Positions 17,265 through 25,806 of a stretch of 64,000 nucleotides of DNA are shown here, in pieces. Origin of the DNA: Clostridia bacterium (GTDB lineage Bacteria; Bacillota; Clostridia; Oscillospirales; Acutalibacteraceae); NCBI GenBank assembly GCA_017513245.1, contig JAFXGK010000018.1, positions 1 through 64,000 on the forward strand, given 5' to 3'. The notes beneath the pieces are model-generated. The model saw only the letters and a program-made list of their open reading frames with translations. It was not told the DNA's origin and searched no databases. Made by a program: the position numbers and the translations under genes. The stretch's first letter is position 1; the number at the start of each line of letters is the position of its first letter.

Positions 17265-18542
17265 ATGGCAGTAATAATAAAATCGGTTGAAAAGCATTCT
17301 CCTGCGCAAAAAGCGGGACTTAAAAGCGGCGATACACTCATATCCTTAAACGGAAACGAAATTTTGGATGTGCTCGATTACCGCTTTTACCAATCAGACG
17401 AAAAAATCACGATAAAGTTCATAAATTCTAAGGGCAAGGAAAAGGAAAAGACCGTCAAAAAGCGTGAAGGCGATGAGATAGGTCTGCTTTTTGATACCTA
17501 TTTGATGGATAAGCAGCGCTCTTGTAAAAACAAGTGCATTTTCTGCTTTATCGACCAACTGCCCGGTGGTATGCGTGATACGCTTTATTTTAAGGATGAT
17601 GATTCGCGACTTTCCTTCCTTTTCGGCAACTACATAACCCTCACAAACATCTCCGAGCATGAGGTTGACCGCATTATAAAAATGCATATAAGCCCCGTAA
17701 ACGTCTCGGTGCATACAACCAACCCCGAACTGCGTGTTAAAATGATGAAAAACCCTCACGCGGGCGAGGTATTGTCGATAATGAAGCGTTTTGACGAGGC
17801 AGGCATCGCTATGAACTGCCAGCTTGTGCTTTGCCCCGGCTACAACGATGGGGAAGAGCTTATACGCTCGATTGACGACCTTATTGCAATGCCCTCGGTG
17901 CAGAGCATAGCGGCCGTTCCCGTCGGTCTTTCCAAGCATCGCGACGGTCTGCCGAAACTCGAAAAATTCGAAAAGGAAACCGCCGCTGCAGTGCTCGATA
18001 TAATGGATAAATACCGCGATACGGGACGGGTTTTTGCGGCCGATGAGTTTTTCCTTTTAGCCGATAGGCCTATCCCTGAATGCGACTATTACGGAGATTT
18101 TTTACAGCTTGAAAACGGCGTAGGTATGTGGGCATTAATGCTTGCCGATTCGCGTGATGCAATCGATACTTGCGCTCCGCCGGCTTCTCCGCGAAATATA
18201 AGCACGGTGACCGGTGTCAGTGCATATCCGCTTATACGGAATATTGTTGACACGGCCGAGCAAAAATGGCATAATCTTAAATGTAAGGTTTTTTGTGTGG
18301 AAAATGACTTTTTCGGTCACAACATAACGGTAGCGGGTCTTATAACCGGCGGAGATATAATAGGTCAACTGTCGGGAAAAGACCTTGGGGACGAATTACT
18401 TATTCCCGACGTTATGCTGCGCCACGAAAATGATAAATTCCTTGACGACGTAACGGTTGAAGAACTCGAAAAAGCGCTCGGAGTTAAGGTTAGGGTAGTA
18501 TCCTCGGATGGCTACGGCCTTATTGACGCGCTCTGTGAATAA
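17265..18542 (+). CDS. DUF512 radical-SAM-like protein with PDZ domain (425 aa)
   Basis: Fe-S oxidoreductase-like protein of unknown reaction. Residues 1-60 form a PDZ-type domain (AQKAGLKSGDTLISLNG). A CxxxCxxC cluster follows (C87, C91, C94 in SCKNKCIFCFIDQLP) as in radical SAM enzymes, then a DUF512 C-terminal region (CPGYNDG, AADEFF, GVSAYP, AGLITGGDI). From family knowledge the DUF512-der-plsY-gpsA order is conserved in Clostridia, as seen here (16 nt to der). It starts 18 nt after the rpmF terminator, so either some read-through or a promoter overlapping that region drives it. GGGG lies before the ATG. Confidence 0.85.
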   Translation: MAVIIKSVEKHSPAQKAGLKSGDTLISLNGNEILDVLDYRFYQSDEKITIKFINSKGKEKEKTVKKREGDEIGLLFDTYLMDKQRSCKNKCIFCFIDQLPGGMRDTLYFKDDDSRLSFLFGNYITLTNISEHEVDRIIKMHISPVNVSVHTTNPELRVKMMKNPHAGEVLSIMKRFDEAGIAMNCQLVLCPGYNDGEELIRSIDDLIAMPSVQSIAAVPVGLSKHRDGLPKLEKFEKETAAAVLDIMDKYRDTGRVFAADEFFLLADRPIPECDYYGDFLQLENGVGMWALMLADSRDAIDTCAPPASPRNISTVTGVSAYPLIRNIVDTAEQKWHNLKCKVFCVENDFFGHNITVAGLITGGDIIGQLSGKDLGDELLIPDVMLRHENDKFLDDVTVEELEKALGVKVRVVSSDGYGLIDALCE

Positions 18543-18558
18543 AAGAAGAGGTGATTAA

Positions 18559-19881
18559 ATGGCAAAACCCGTTATTGCGGTGGTAGGTTGCCCCAACGTC
18601 GGCAAATCTACTCTTTTCAATAAACTTATAGGCAAGCGCCTCGCAATAGTCGATGACACCCCCGGCGTAACGCGTGACCGTATCTACGGTGACACCGAAT
18701 GGTCGGGCAGAACGGTAATGCTCATCGATACGGGCGGTATTGAGCCTCGTACAGACGATATAATCCTTTCAAAAATGCGTGCTCAGGCCAATTTGGCTAT
18801 TGACACGGCAAACGTTATTATCTTTGTAACAAGCCTTGAATGCGGCGTTACGGCGGCCGATAACGAGGTTGCCGCAATGCTCAGAAAAAGCGGAAAACCG
18901 ATTGTGCTTTGCGTTAATAAGTGCGATAATATCGGTGCTCTGCCGTCTGATTTTTACGAGTTTTACAATTTAGGCCTCGGCGACCCCATTGCCGTATCCG
19001 CAGTACACGGTCACGGCACGGGCGACCTTTTGGACGAAGCCTTTAAATATCTGCCTCCCGAAGACGACAGCGAAGAGGATGACGACCTTATAAACGTTGC
19101 CGTAATCGGCAAGCCCAACGCAGGTAAATCCTCGCTTGTGAATAACGTATCGGGCGAGGAACGCTCAATAGTATCCGATATAGCGGGTACAACGCGTGAC
19201 GCTATCGATACCGTGGTCGAAAACAGCCACGGACGATTTAACTTTATCGATACCGCGGGCCTTCGCCGCAAGAGCCGCGTTGAGGACCAAATTGAAAAAT
19301 ACAGCGTACTGCGTGCAAAAATGGCAATCGAGCGTGCCGACGTCTGCGTTATTATGATTGACGGCGTCGACGGATTTACCGAGCAGGATTCCAAGGTTGC
19401 AGGACTTGCAATCGAGCAGGGAAAAGCCTGTATTATTGCGGTGAACAAGTGGGATATCGTTGAAAAGGACGGCAGCACGATGGACAGCTACCGCAAAAAG
19501 TTGATGAATGATTTTTCGTTTATGTCCTATGCGCCGATAATCTTCATATCCGCCAAAACCGGTCAGCGCGTTGACCGCCTTTTTGAACTTATAAAGTACG
19601 TTAACCAGCAGAATACGATGCGCATATCAACCGGTATGCTCAACGACGTTTTGGCCGATGCCACAGCGCGTGTACAGCCCCCGAGTGATAAGGGAAAAAG
19701 ACTGAAAATATACTATATTACCCAGGCTTCGACCCGTCCGCCCACATTCGTATGCTTCTGTAATAAGGCCGAGCTGTTCCATTTTTCATATCAGCGCTAC
19801 CTTGAAAACCAAATAAGATCTACCTTCGGCCTCGAAGGTACACCGGTGCGATTTGTTATTAGAGAACGTGGAGATAAATAG
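18559..19881 (+). CDS. der: Ribosome biogenesis GTPase Der (EngA)
   Basis: Double-GTPase that acts in late 50S subunit assembly. Two G domains are seen in tandem: GCPNVGKST near residues 9-17 with DTGG and NKCD, and GKPNAGKSS near 183 with DTAG and NKWD, followed by the KH-like C-terminal domain (KIYYITQAS...PTFVCFCN). 440 aa, the normal length. GAAGAGGTG precedes the ATG. Confidence 0.97.
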   Translation: MAKPVIAVVGCPNVGKSTLFNKLIGKRLAIVDDTPGVTRDRIYGDTEWSGRTVMLIDTGGIEPRTDDIILSKMRAQANLAIDTANVIIFVTSLECGVTAADNEVAAMLRKSGKPIVLCVNKCDNIGALPSDFYEFYNLGLGDPIAVSAVHGHGTGDLLDEAFKYLPPEDDSEEDDDLINVAVIGKPNAGKSSLVNNVSGEERSIVSDIAGTTRDAIDTVVENSHGRFNFIDTAGLRRKSRVEDQIEKYSVLRAKMAIERADVCVIMIDGVDGFTEQDSKVAGLAIEQGKACIIAVNKWDIVEKDGSTMDSYRKKLMNDFSFMSYAPIIFISAKTGQRVDRLFELIKYVNQQNTMRISTGMLNDVLADATARVQPPSDKGKRLKIYYITQASTRPPTFVCFCNKAELFHFSYQRYLENQIRSTFGLEGTPVRFVIRERGDK

Positions 19882-19892
19882 GAGATTGCAGT

Positions 19893-20570
19893 ATGGAAAC
19901 TTTTAAAGCAATTTTATGTATTGTAGGCGCGTGTGTATTTAGCTACGCGCTCGGAAGTATCAGCTTTGCCGTCATTTTTTCAAAGCTCTTTGCTAAAAAG
20001 GACGTTCGTGATTTCGGCAGCGGAAACGCGGGAATGACTAACGTAATGCGTGCGGTAGGCGTATTGCCCGGCATACTCACCTTCGTGTGTGACGTGCTAA
20101 AGGGCGCTGCCGCCTGTGCCGCAGCAAAATATTTGTTTTTCCCTTATGTGTTTGAACTCGGGATTCACCCGTGGCTCAACCCCGTATACGGCGCCTATTT
20201 TTGCGGACTCTTGTGTATAATCGGTCACGCATTTCCGATATTCTTCGGCTTTAAGGGCGGCAAGGGAATAGCAACCAGCGTGGGTATCTTCGCGGTGTGC
20301 TGCTATCCCGCAATTATTGCAGGCCTTGCAGTGTTTATTTTGTGCGTGCTGATTTCCAAAATCGTGTCCTTAAGTTCTATTTTGGCGGCAATAACGGTTG
20401 CAATCGGCGTATTTTTTGCGCACGAAAGCGTCAACCCCGCCTATCCCACCACCCCTGCGTTTATACTTACAGCGCTTATAGCACTGTTTGTAATAATTAA
20501 GCATAAAGACAATATAATCAGACTTATCAACGGAGAAGAAAAAAGACTTGTTGTGAGAAAAGGAGAATAA
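19893..20570 (+). CDS. plsY: Glycerol-3-phosphate acyltransferase PlsY
   Basis: Integral membrane enzyme that transfers the acyl chain from acyl-phosphate to sn-glycerol-3-phosphate, the first step of phospholipid synthesis. The conserved loops GSGNAGMTN (about residue 43) and GFKGGKGIATSVG (about 118), together with about five to six hydrophobic helices, identify it. 225 aa, slightly longer than usual because of a loop around residues 85-100 and a basic tail. It is 11 nt after der and 4 nt before gpsA, which makes its substrate. Confidence 0.94.
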   Translation: METFKAILCIVGACVFSYALGSISFAVIFSKLFAKKDVRDFGSGNAGMTNVMRAVGVLPGILTFVCDVLKGAAACAAAKYLFFPYVFELGIHPWLNPVYGAYFCGLLCIIGHAFPIFFGFKGGKGIATSVGIFAVCCYPAIIAGLAVFILCVLISKIVSLSSILAAITVAIGVFFAHESVNPAYPTTPAFILTALIALFVIIKHKDNIIRLINGEEKRLVVRKGE

Positions 20571-20574
20571 TACA

Positions 20575-21576
20575 ATGTCTAAGATTTCTGTTCTCGGAGC
20601 CGGCGGATGGGGCCTTGCCCTTTCCATGTCGGTGGCGCGAAACGGCCATAGCGTTACGGTTTGGTCGCCCTTTGAAAACGAGGTATCGGCGCTTTGCGAA
20701 AAACGCGAAAGCGAGCGGCTTTTGCCCGGAGTTCGCATACCTGATGAGATCCGCTTTACCACCAATCTTTCGGAGATTGAGGGCTCGGAAATCACGGTAA
20801 TCGCAACCCCGTCTATCGCGGTGCGCGAAACCGCAAAAAGGCTGAAAAATATAGCCGATTGCGGAATAATCGTAAACGTATCTAAGGGTATCGAGTACGA
20901 TACGCTTTATACCTTGGCTCAGGTGATAGAGGATGAACTGCCCGAAAAAACGGTCGTAGTGCTTTCGGGTCCCTCCCACGCGGAAGAGGTTGCACGACTT
21001 GTTGAAACCTCGCTTGTAGCCACCTCGAAGAACCTCGAGGCTGCAGAAACGGTACAAAAGGCCTTCGCGAGCGATAAATTGCGCGTTTATACTAACGTAG
21101 ACGTAACGGGTGTCGAACTCGGCGGTGCATTTAAAAATATTATTGCCATCGCCGCAGGCATATGCGACGGACTTGAGCTCGGCGATAATACCCGTGCGGC
21201 TCTGATGACGCGCGGTCTTACCGAAATGGCTCGCCTCGGCGTTAAAATGGGCGCCAATGAAAAGACCTTTGCAGGCCTTACGGGAATGGGAGATTTAATT
21301 GTTACCTGCACCTCTCGCCACAGCCGAAATCACCGTTTCGGTGAAATGTTAGGTAAGGGAGTGCCCGTTCCCGAAGCTCTGAGTGCGGTCGGCACCGTTG
21401 AGGGCTATTATGCTGCTGCAGCCGCACACCGACTGCAGGAAAAGTACGGCATCGAAATGCCCATTATAGAACAGAGTTATCTTGTAATGTATAAAAATAA
21501 AAGCGTAGTCGATGCGGTGCGGGACCTTATGACGCGCCCGTCCCACGGTGAAATCGACGACAACTGGTTACAATAA
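20575..21576 (+). CDS. gpsA: Glycerol-3-phosphate dehydrogenase [NAD(P)+]
   Basis: Makes sn-glycerol-3-phosphate from dihydroxyacetone phosphate for PlsY. N-terminal Rossmann motif GAGGWG (residues 7-12), SGPSHAEEV near 130, and the catalytic region GGAFKNIIAIAAGICDGLELGDNTRAALMTRGL near 185-215. 333 aa, normal. AAAGGAG precedes the ATG. Last gene of the operon; in many relatives spoIVA follows, but here a strong terminator and the convergent MATE gene do. Confidence 0.96.
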   Translation: MSKISVLGAGGWGLALSMSVARNGHSVTVWSPFENEVSALCEKRESERLLPGVRIPDEIRFTTNLSEIEGSEITVIATPSIAVRETAKRLKNIADCGIIVNVSKGIEYDTLYTLAQVIEDELPEKTVVVLSGPSHAEEVARLVETSLVATSKNLEAAETVQKAFASDKLRVYTNVDVTGVELGGAFKNIIAIAAGICDGLELGDNTRAALMTRGLTEMARLGVKMGANEKTFAGLTGMGDLIVTCTSRHSRNHRFGEMLGKGVPVPEALSAVGTVEGYYAAAAAHRLQEKYGIEMPIIEQSYLVMYKNKSVVDAVRDLMTRPSHGEIDDNWLQ

Positions 21577-21577
21577 G

Positions 21578-21609
21578 AAAAGACCTTATGCTGCTGCATA
21601 AGGTCTTTT
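21578..21609. terminator. Bidirectional terminator between gpsA and the MATE gene
   Basis: AAAAGACCTTATGC, loop TGCT, GCATAAGGTCTTTT: a 14-bp palindromic arm with A- and T-runs on each side serving both convergent genes. Confidence 0.93.
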
Positions 21610-21611
21610 AA

Positions 21612-22976
21612 TTATTCTTGTTCGGTTTGAGCGAGCCGTTTAAATCTTTTCATAACGATTAGATAGTCTATACCTATCGGAATCAGCCCAAAGAGCCATG
21701 CCAGAGGGTTTGAGAAGCAAATGCCGAGATACTGTGCCGACGCTGAAGAAAACAGCATCAAAGCGCCGATGGACGACATCGCGCGGCCGAGTATTTCGGT
21801 GGGACCCGAAATGATCGGGGAAACGGCGCGGCCCATGGCCTGAAGCGCACCCTTGGCGATAATAAGCATCGACACTATAATGCAGGCTGCCGTGTTGATA
21901 ACGATGTAGGTGTATCCGTTTTTGATAATTTCGGTTTCATCAAAGCCAACAACCAGCCCCAAAAAGAACTTGCCGAAGGCAAACATAATCAGCGAAATGC
22001 CGATGCACCAAATAATACCCATCAACTGGGCTTTTCTGCAGCCGTCTACGATTCGACTGTATTTCTTAGCGCCAAAGTTTTGGGCTACGAAAACCGTGGT
22101 AGCCGAGCCGAGCGATAAAAGCGGCTGTGTTACAAATTGTTCAATCTTGGCGGCCGCAGTTTGCGAGGCCATATAAACGTTGCCCAGCGTATTGCTTACA
22201 AACTGCATAACAATTGAGCCGATGGAAAGCAGCATATTAAGCAGCGACATCGGAATGCCAACCCGCAGCAGATGCATAATAAGTACGCCGTTCAGCTTTA
22301 AATGGCGACGCTTTATATGAAGAACAGGTTGTTTCTTTACAATAAAAACAATGCACATAAGTCCCGACGTAAGCTGCGCTATTGCAGTTGCAAGACCGGC
22401 GCCGGCCGTTCCCATACGGGGAACTAAAAAAATATCGAGGATTATGTTTATAATGCAGGCTGAAATCAAGAAAACAAGCGGAGTTTTTGAATCTCCCAGC
22501 GCGCGTATCGCGTTTGAAAGCAGGTTGAAAAGCGCGCTTCCGCCGAGACCGATAAATATCCACATAACGTAGTCGTAAGCCATATTGATAATACCGTGTT
22601 CGTGCGGGGTTTTAAGCAGTTCCAAAACCGGCATCGCGAAAATGCAGGTCACCGTTGTGACCAGAATTGCCGTAACAGCCGACAGAAAGATGCTCATTCC
22701 GAAGGCGTGACGTACCTTTTCGGGCCTTTTTGCGCCGAAATACTGCGAAATAACGGCCGAAAATCCGGTTGTCAGACTAACAATAGCGCCATTCGCAAAC
22801 CAAACCAGTCCGCCCGTAGAGCCGACAGCCGCAAGCGCATCCGCGTTCATTACGCGACCAACGATAACGGTGTCAACGATGTTATAAAATTGTTGAAAGA
22901 GGTTTCCGATTAAATAGGGAATGGTGAAGAAGAAAATCTGCTTCATCGGCGAACCTTTAGTAAAGTCGTTGGTCAT
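21612..22976 (-). CDS. MATE family efflux transporter
   Basis: About 12 hydrophobic segments. The N-terminus (FTKGSPMKQIFFFTIPYLIGNLFQQFYNIVDTVIVGR) is the classic MatE start of the NorM/DinF-like Firmicutes group. The protein likely exports cationic drugs or metabolites in exchange for Na+ or H+; the substrate cannot be told. The start is ATG at 22976 because GGGGGTG lies 6 nt upstream; an in-frame TTG-type start 9 nt earlier overlaps that ribosome site. The ribosome site sits in the 3' arm of a leader hairpin (see 22985-23010). Confidence 0.9.
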   Translation of the reverse strand: MTNDFTKGSPMKQIFFFTIPYLIGNLFQQFYNIVDTVIVGRVMNADALAAVGSTGGLVWFANGAIVSLTTGFSAVISQYFGAKRPEKVRHAFGMSIFLSAVTAILVTTVTCIFAMPVLELLKTPHEHGIINMAYDYVMWIFIGLGGSALFNLLSNAIRALGDSKTPLVFLISACIINIILDIFLVPRMGTAGAGLATAIAQLTSGLMCIVFIVKKQPVLHIKRRHLKLNGVLIMHLLRVGIPMSLLNMLLSIGSIVMQFVSNTLGNVYMASQTAAAKIEQFVTQPLLSLGSATTVFVAQNFGAKKYSRIVDGCRKAQLMGIIWCIGISLIMFAFGKFFLGLVVGFDETEIIKNGYTYIVINTAACIIVSMLIIAKGALQAMGRAVSPIISGPTEILGRAMSSIGALMLFSSASAQYLGICFSNPLAWLFGLIPIGIDYLIVMKRFKRLAQTEQE

Positions 22977-22984
22977 AAAAAACA

Positions 22985-23010
22985 CCCCCGAAAAACGCTG
23001 TTTTCGAGGG
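22985..23010 (-). promoter_or_regulatory. Leader hairpin covering the MATE ribosome site
   Basis: Minus strand: CCCTCGAAAA (23010-23001), loop of 6, TTTTCGGGGG (22994-22985), followed by TGTTTTTT and the ATG. The 3' arm contains the GGGGG ribosome site and the T-run makes the hairpin terminator-like. The promoter start point falls at or near the 5' arm. Confidence 0.6.
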
Positions 23011-23011
23011 T

Positions 23012-23040
23012 ATTATAGTATTGCTGTTCACAAAAGTCAA
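23012..23040 (-). promoter_or_regulatory. SigA promoter for the MATE gene
   Basis: Minus strand: TTGACT (23040-23035), 17-nt spacer, TATAAT (23017-23012). Confidence 0.8.
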
Positions 23041-23078
23041 TAACAAAAGGCTGGAAAAATAAAGAATTATTTTAAAAC

Positions 23079-23110
23079 CAAAAAAGCAGCCGCTTTTACG
23101 GCTGCTTTTA
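23079..23110. terminator. Terminator of rpmB
   Basis: AAAAGCAGCCG, 6-nt loop, CGGCTGCTTTT; reads well on the minus strand after rpmB and also on the plus strand. Confidence 0.9.
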
Positions 23111-23137
23111 ATGGTTAAAAGTTACTTGATAGAAAGG

Positions 23138-23326
23138 TTAGATAGCTCTCTCTACCTTGCCCGAACGAAGGCAACGGGTGCAAACGTTAATGTGACGAGG
23201 AGAACCGTTTACGATGGCCTTAACACGCTTAACGTTGGGCTTCCAAGTTCTGTTGGTACGTCTGTGAGAATGGGAAACCTTAATACCGAATGCGATTTCT
23301 TTACTGCAGATATCACACTTTGCCAT
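23138..23326 (-). CDS. rpmB: 50S ribosomal protein L28
   Basis: 62 aa, starting MAKCDICSKEIAFGIKVSHS, with the second Cys pair in CTRCLRSGKV, so the zinc-binding form. The ATG at 23326 is chosen because AAAGGAGG lies 9 nt upstream and the family starts here. Monocistronic, with its own promoter and terminator. Confidence 0.97.
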   Translation of the reverse strand: MAKCDICSKEIAFGIKVSHSHRRTNRTWKPNVKRVKAIVNGSPRHINVCTRCLRSGKVERAI

Positions 23327-23363
23327 GTGTCTGCACCTCCTTTGATTTGTCGATAGCCATACT

Positions 23364-23392
23364 ATAATAGCAGAAAGGTGGCAAGAATGCAA
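23364..23392 (-). promoter_or_regulatory. Promoter for rpmB
   Basis: Minus strand: TTGCAT (23392-23387), 17-nt spacer, TATTAT (23369-23364). The same hexamers and spacing occur before rpmE (29604). Confidence 0.7.
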
Positions 23393-23429
23393 GTGTTTTT
23401 TTAAAAAAATACAATATAACATATTTTTC

Positions 23430-23458
23430 TTGAATGACGGGCCGTTATATTATATAAT
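23430..23458 (+). promoter_or_regulatory. Promoter for the HAD-MFS-dCMP deaminase operon
   Basis: TTGAAT (23430-23435), 17-nt spacer, TATAAT (23453-23458). Confidence 0.75.
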
Positions 23459-23496
23459 AAAGTTTATGAATTATTTAAGAATGTGCGGTGTTCAAT

Positions 23497-24162
23497 TTGA
23501 TTAAAGCAGTAATTTTTGATTTGGACGGAACAATAGCCAATACGCTATACGATTTAACCGATGCGGTAAACCACGCCGCCGAGAAATTCGGTTTCAAAAA
23601 AAGAACGGTTGAGGAGATTCGCATCATCGTCGGCAACGGTATGCGCAACCTTATCGAGCGCGCTACCGACGGCGCTTATAACGGCCAGCCCGTATTCGAG
23701 GATATTCTCGCCACCTTTAAGGCGTATTACGATATCCACTTCTGTGATAAAACCGTAGCGTATGACGGCATTTGCGACTTAATAAACGAGCTTCGTGCGC
23801 GCGGAATTAAAACAGCCGTCGTAACCAATAAGGACCAGGGCGTATCGCGCATCATCGTAAACACCCTCTGCGGCAACGTATTTGATATAATTTGCGGCAA
23901 GGTTGACGGTGTACCGGCCAAACCCGACCCGACCAGTACAAAAATGGTAATGCGCGAGCTGGGCGTTCGTCCCGAGGAATGCGTATTTATGGGTGACTCG
24001 GACGTCGATATTAAAACCGGCATCGCCAGCGGCGCCCACGCAGTGGGCGAAACCTGGGGCTTCCGTGACCGTGAGCTCCTTTTATCGGTCGGCGCAAAGA
24101 ATATAATCGACCACCCGTCAGAACTTCTCGGCATCATAGGAAAGATAAACAATGAACTATAA
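23497..24162 (+). CDS. HAD-family phosphatase, phosphoglycolate phosphatase-like
   Basis: HAD hydrolase with the nucleophile motif FDLDGT at the N-terminus, a helical cap (TVEEIRIIVGNGM), Lys in GVPAKPDPTS and the acidic motif MGDSDVDI. This arrangement is that of the Gph/PpaX/YfnB-like subclass I enzymes; the substrate is not determined by sequence. TTG at 23497 is preferred because it gives the family-typical M-IKAVIFDLDG start; a GTG 9 nt earlier is possible, and neither has a strong ribosome site. The downstream MFS gene starts inside its last codons, so translation is coupled. Confidence 0.85.
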   Translation: MIKAVIFDLDGTIANTLYDLTDAVNHAAEKFGFKKRTVEEIRIIVGNGMRNLIERATDGAYNGQPVFEDILATFKAYYDIHFCDKTVAYDGICDLINELRARGIKTAVVTNKDQGVSRIIVNTLCGNVFDIICGKVDGVPAKPDPTSTKMVMRELGVRPEECVFMGDSDVDIKTGIASGAHAVGETWGFRDRELLLSVGAKNIIDHPSELLGIIGKINNEL

Positions 24163-25324
24163 CTCCACCCGCACGGCCTGCTACATAGGCTACGTTGTTC
24201 AAGCGATAATTAATAACTTTTTACCGCTTTTGTTTGTAATGTTTAATACCGACTACGGCCTCTCGTATACACTGCTGGGAGGCATAGTACTGCTCAATTT
24301 CGGTATCCAGCTTATAACCGACGTTGCATCTATAAAAATAGTGCATATGCTTGGTACCAAGCGCTCGGTAATACTCGCGCACTTTATGTGTGCGCTGGGA
24401 CTTATACTTTTATGCGTCCTGCCCGACCTTATCGGCAACGCGTTTATCGGCATTTGCATATCGGTTCTGTTTACTGCGGTAGGCGGCGGACTTATAGAAG
24501 TTCTTATTTCTCCCGTAATGGACCGCATATCGGGTGATAAGGGCAGGGGATATATGTCCTTTTTGCACTCCTTTTACTGTTGGGGACAGATTTTGGTTGT
24601 CCTGCTTACCACCCTCGCAATTTTCGTGTTCGGACTTTCGGTTTGGCGTCCGCTTAGTCTTTTGTGGGCGGTCGTTCCGCTTGTGAACGGCTTCTTCTTT
24701 ATAAAGGTTACGGTTGTCGAGGAAGAGCCTCCCGAACAGCGTACTCCGCTTGGCGCGATAATGAAAAGCAAGACCTTTTTTCTTATCGCGGTACTTATGT
24801 TTGCGGCGGGTGCCGCCGAGCTTGCAATGGCTCAGTGGGCGTCCACCTTCGCAGAGCAGGGACTGGGCCTTTCGAAATTTACGGGTGACCTTTTAGGCCC
24901 CTGCGCGTTCGCCTTCTTTATGGGCGCAGGCCGAATAGCCTACGCGCTTTTACCCGAGCGCATCAGTATGAAAAGCGTGCTTTTGGTGGGAGGTACAATC
25001 GCTCTCGGCTGTTATCTTACCACCTCGCTTGTGGATAACAGCATCATAGCTGTAATCGCCTGCGCGCTGTGCGGACTTGGCGTCAGCGCAATGTGGCCCG
25101 GCTCCTACACCCTCGCGAGTGAAAGTTTTCCTCACGGAGGTAACGCAATGTTCGGCATACTTGCAATGTTTGGTGACCTCGGCGCTTCGGCAGGCCCCTG
25201 GCTTGCAGGAGTAATTGCTTCGGCAAAGGGCCTTCGTCCGGCGCTTTTGGTATGCTCCGTTTTTCCCGCAATCTCATTAGTGTTTTTACTCTTCTACCGC
25301 AAAAATAAAATTAAAGAGGTATAG
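24152..25324 (+). CDS. MFS transporter (390 aa)
   Basis: Twelve predicted transmembrane helices in two bundles, separated near residue 195 by a short charged loop (VEEEPPEQRTPLG). The helix-rich sequence with 'GPCAFAFFMGAGRIAYALLPER' and 'CALCGLGVSAMWPGSYTLASESFP' is similar in style to fucose/nucleoside-type major facilitator permeases. The substrate is unknown. The ATG lies inside the end of the HAD gene (11-nt overlap), with AGGAAAG upstream. The HAD phosphatase and a deaminase in the same operon allow a speculative nucleotide-salvage link. Confidence 0.85.
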   Translation: MNYNSTRTACYIGYVVQAIINNFLPLLFVMFNTDYGLSYTLLGGIVLLNFGIQLITDVASIKIVHMLGTKRSVILAHFMCALGLILLCVLPDLIGNAFIGICISVLFTAVGGGLIEVLISPVMDRISGDKGRGYMSFLHSFYCWGQILVVLLTTLAIFVFGLSVWRPLSLLWAVVPLVNGFFFIKVTVVEEEPPEQRTPLGAIMKSKTFFLIAVLMFAAGAAELAMAQWASTFAEQGLGLSKFTGDLLGPCAFAFFMGAGRIAYALLPERISMKSVLLVGGTIALGCYLTTSLVDNSIIAVIACALCGLGVSAMWPGSYTLASESFPHGGNAMFGILAMFGDLGASAGPWLAGVIASAKGLRPALLVCSVFPAISLVFLLFYRKNKIKEV

Positions 25325-25326
25325 TT

Positions 25327-25806
25327 ATGAAAAGAGAAGACTACATATCCTGGGACCAATATTTTATGGGAATCGCAATGCTTTCTGCCAAGCGCAGTAA
25401 GGATCCTTCTACCCAGGTCGGAGCCTGCATCGTAAGTGATGAAAACAAAATTCTTTCGGTAGGCTATAACGGAATGCCCTGCCACTGCCATGACGATGAA
25501 TTCCCTTGGCAGCGAGAGGGAAGTGCGCTCGAAACCAAGTATATGTTCGTGTGCCACGCCGAACTTAACGCGATCCTAAACTATAGCGGTACCGCACTGC
25601 GCGGCAGCCGTGTATACGTAACCCTCTTTCCTTGCAACGAGTGCGCCAAGGCCATTATCCAAAGCGGTATTAAGGAAATAATCTACGCCGAGAATAAATA
25701 TGACGGTACCGACAGTGTTATGGCATCAAAAAAGATGTTCGATGCTGCCGGCGTAAAATACCGTCAGTACGAACATCTTGGTAAAACTATTAATATCGAG
25801 GTTTAA
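25327..25806 (+). CDS. comEB: dCMP deaminase (ComEB-like)
   Basis: Zinc enzyme that converts dCMP to dUMP for dTTP synthesis. The deaminase signature is complete: H77-A-E79 (CHAELNAIL) and P-C103-x-x-C106 (FPCNECAKAI), with the N-terminal DPSTQVGACIV of the family. 159 aa, normal length. AAGAGGT lies before the ATG, 2 nt after the MFS stop. Its end overlaps the convergent rluA-like gene by 4 nt and no terminator separates them. Confidence 0.93.
   Translation: MKREDYISWDQYFMGIAMLSAKRSKDPSTQVGACIVSDENKILSVGYNGMPCHCHDDEFPWQREGSALETKYMFVCHAELNAILNYSGTALRGSRVYVTLFPCNECAKAIIQSGIKEIIYAENKYDGTDSVMASKKMFDAAGVKYRQYEHLGKTINIEV

Noticed and set aside
23327-23422. N-terminal extension of L28
   Set aside because: It covers the promoter and ribosome site of rpmB; L28 always starts at MAKCD-like residues.
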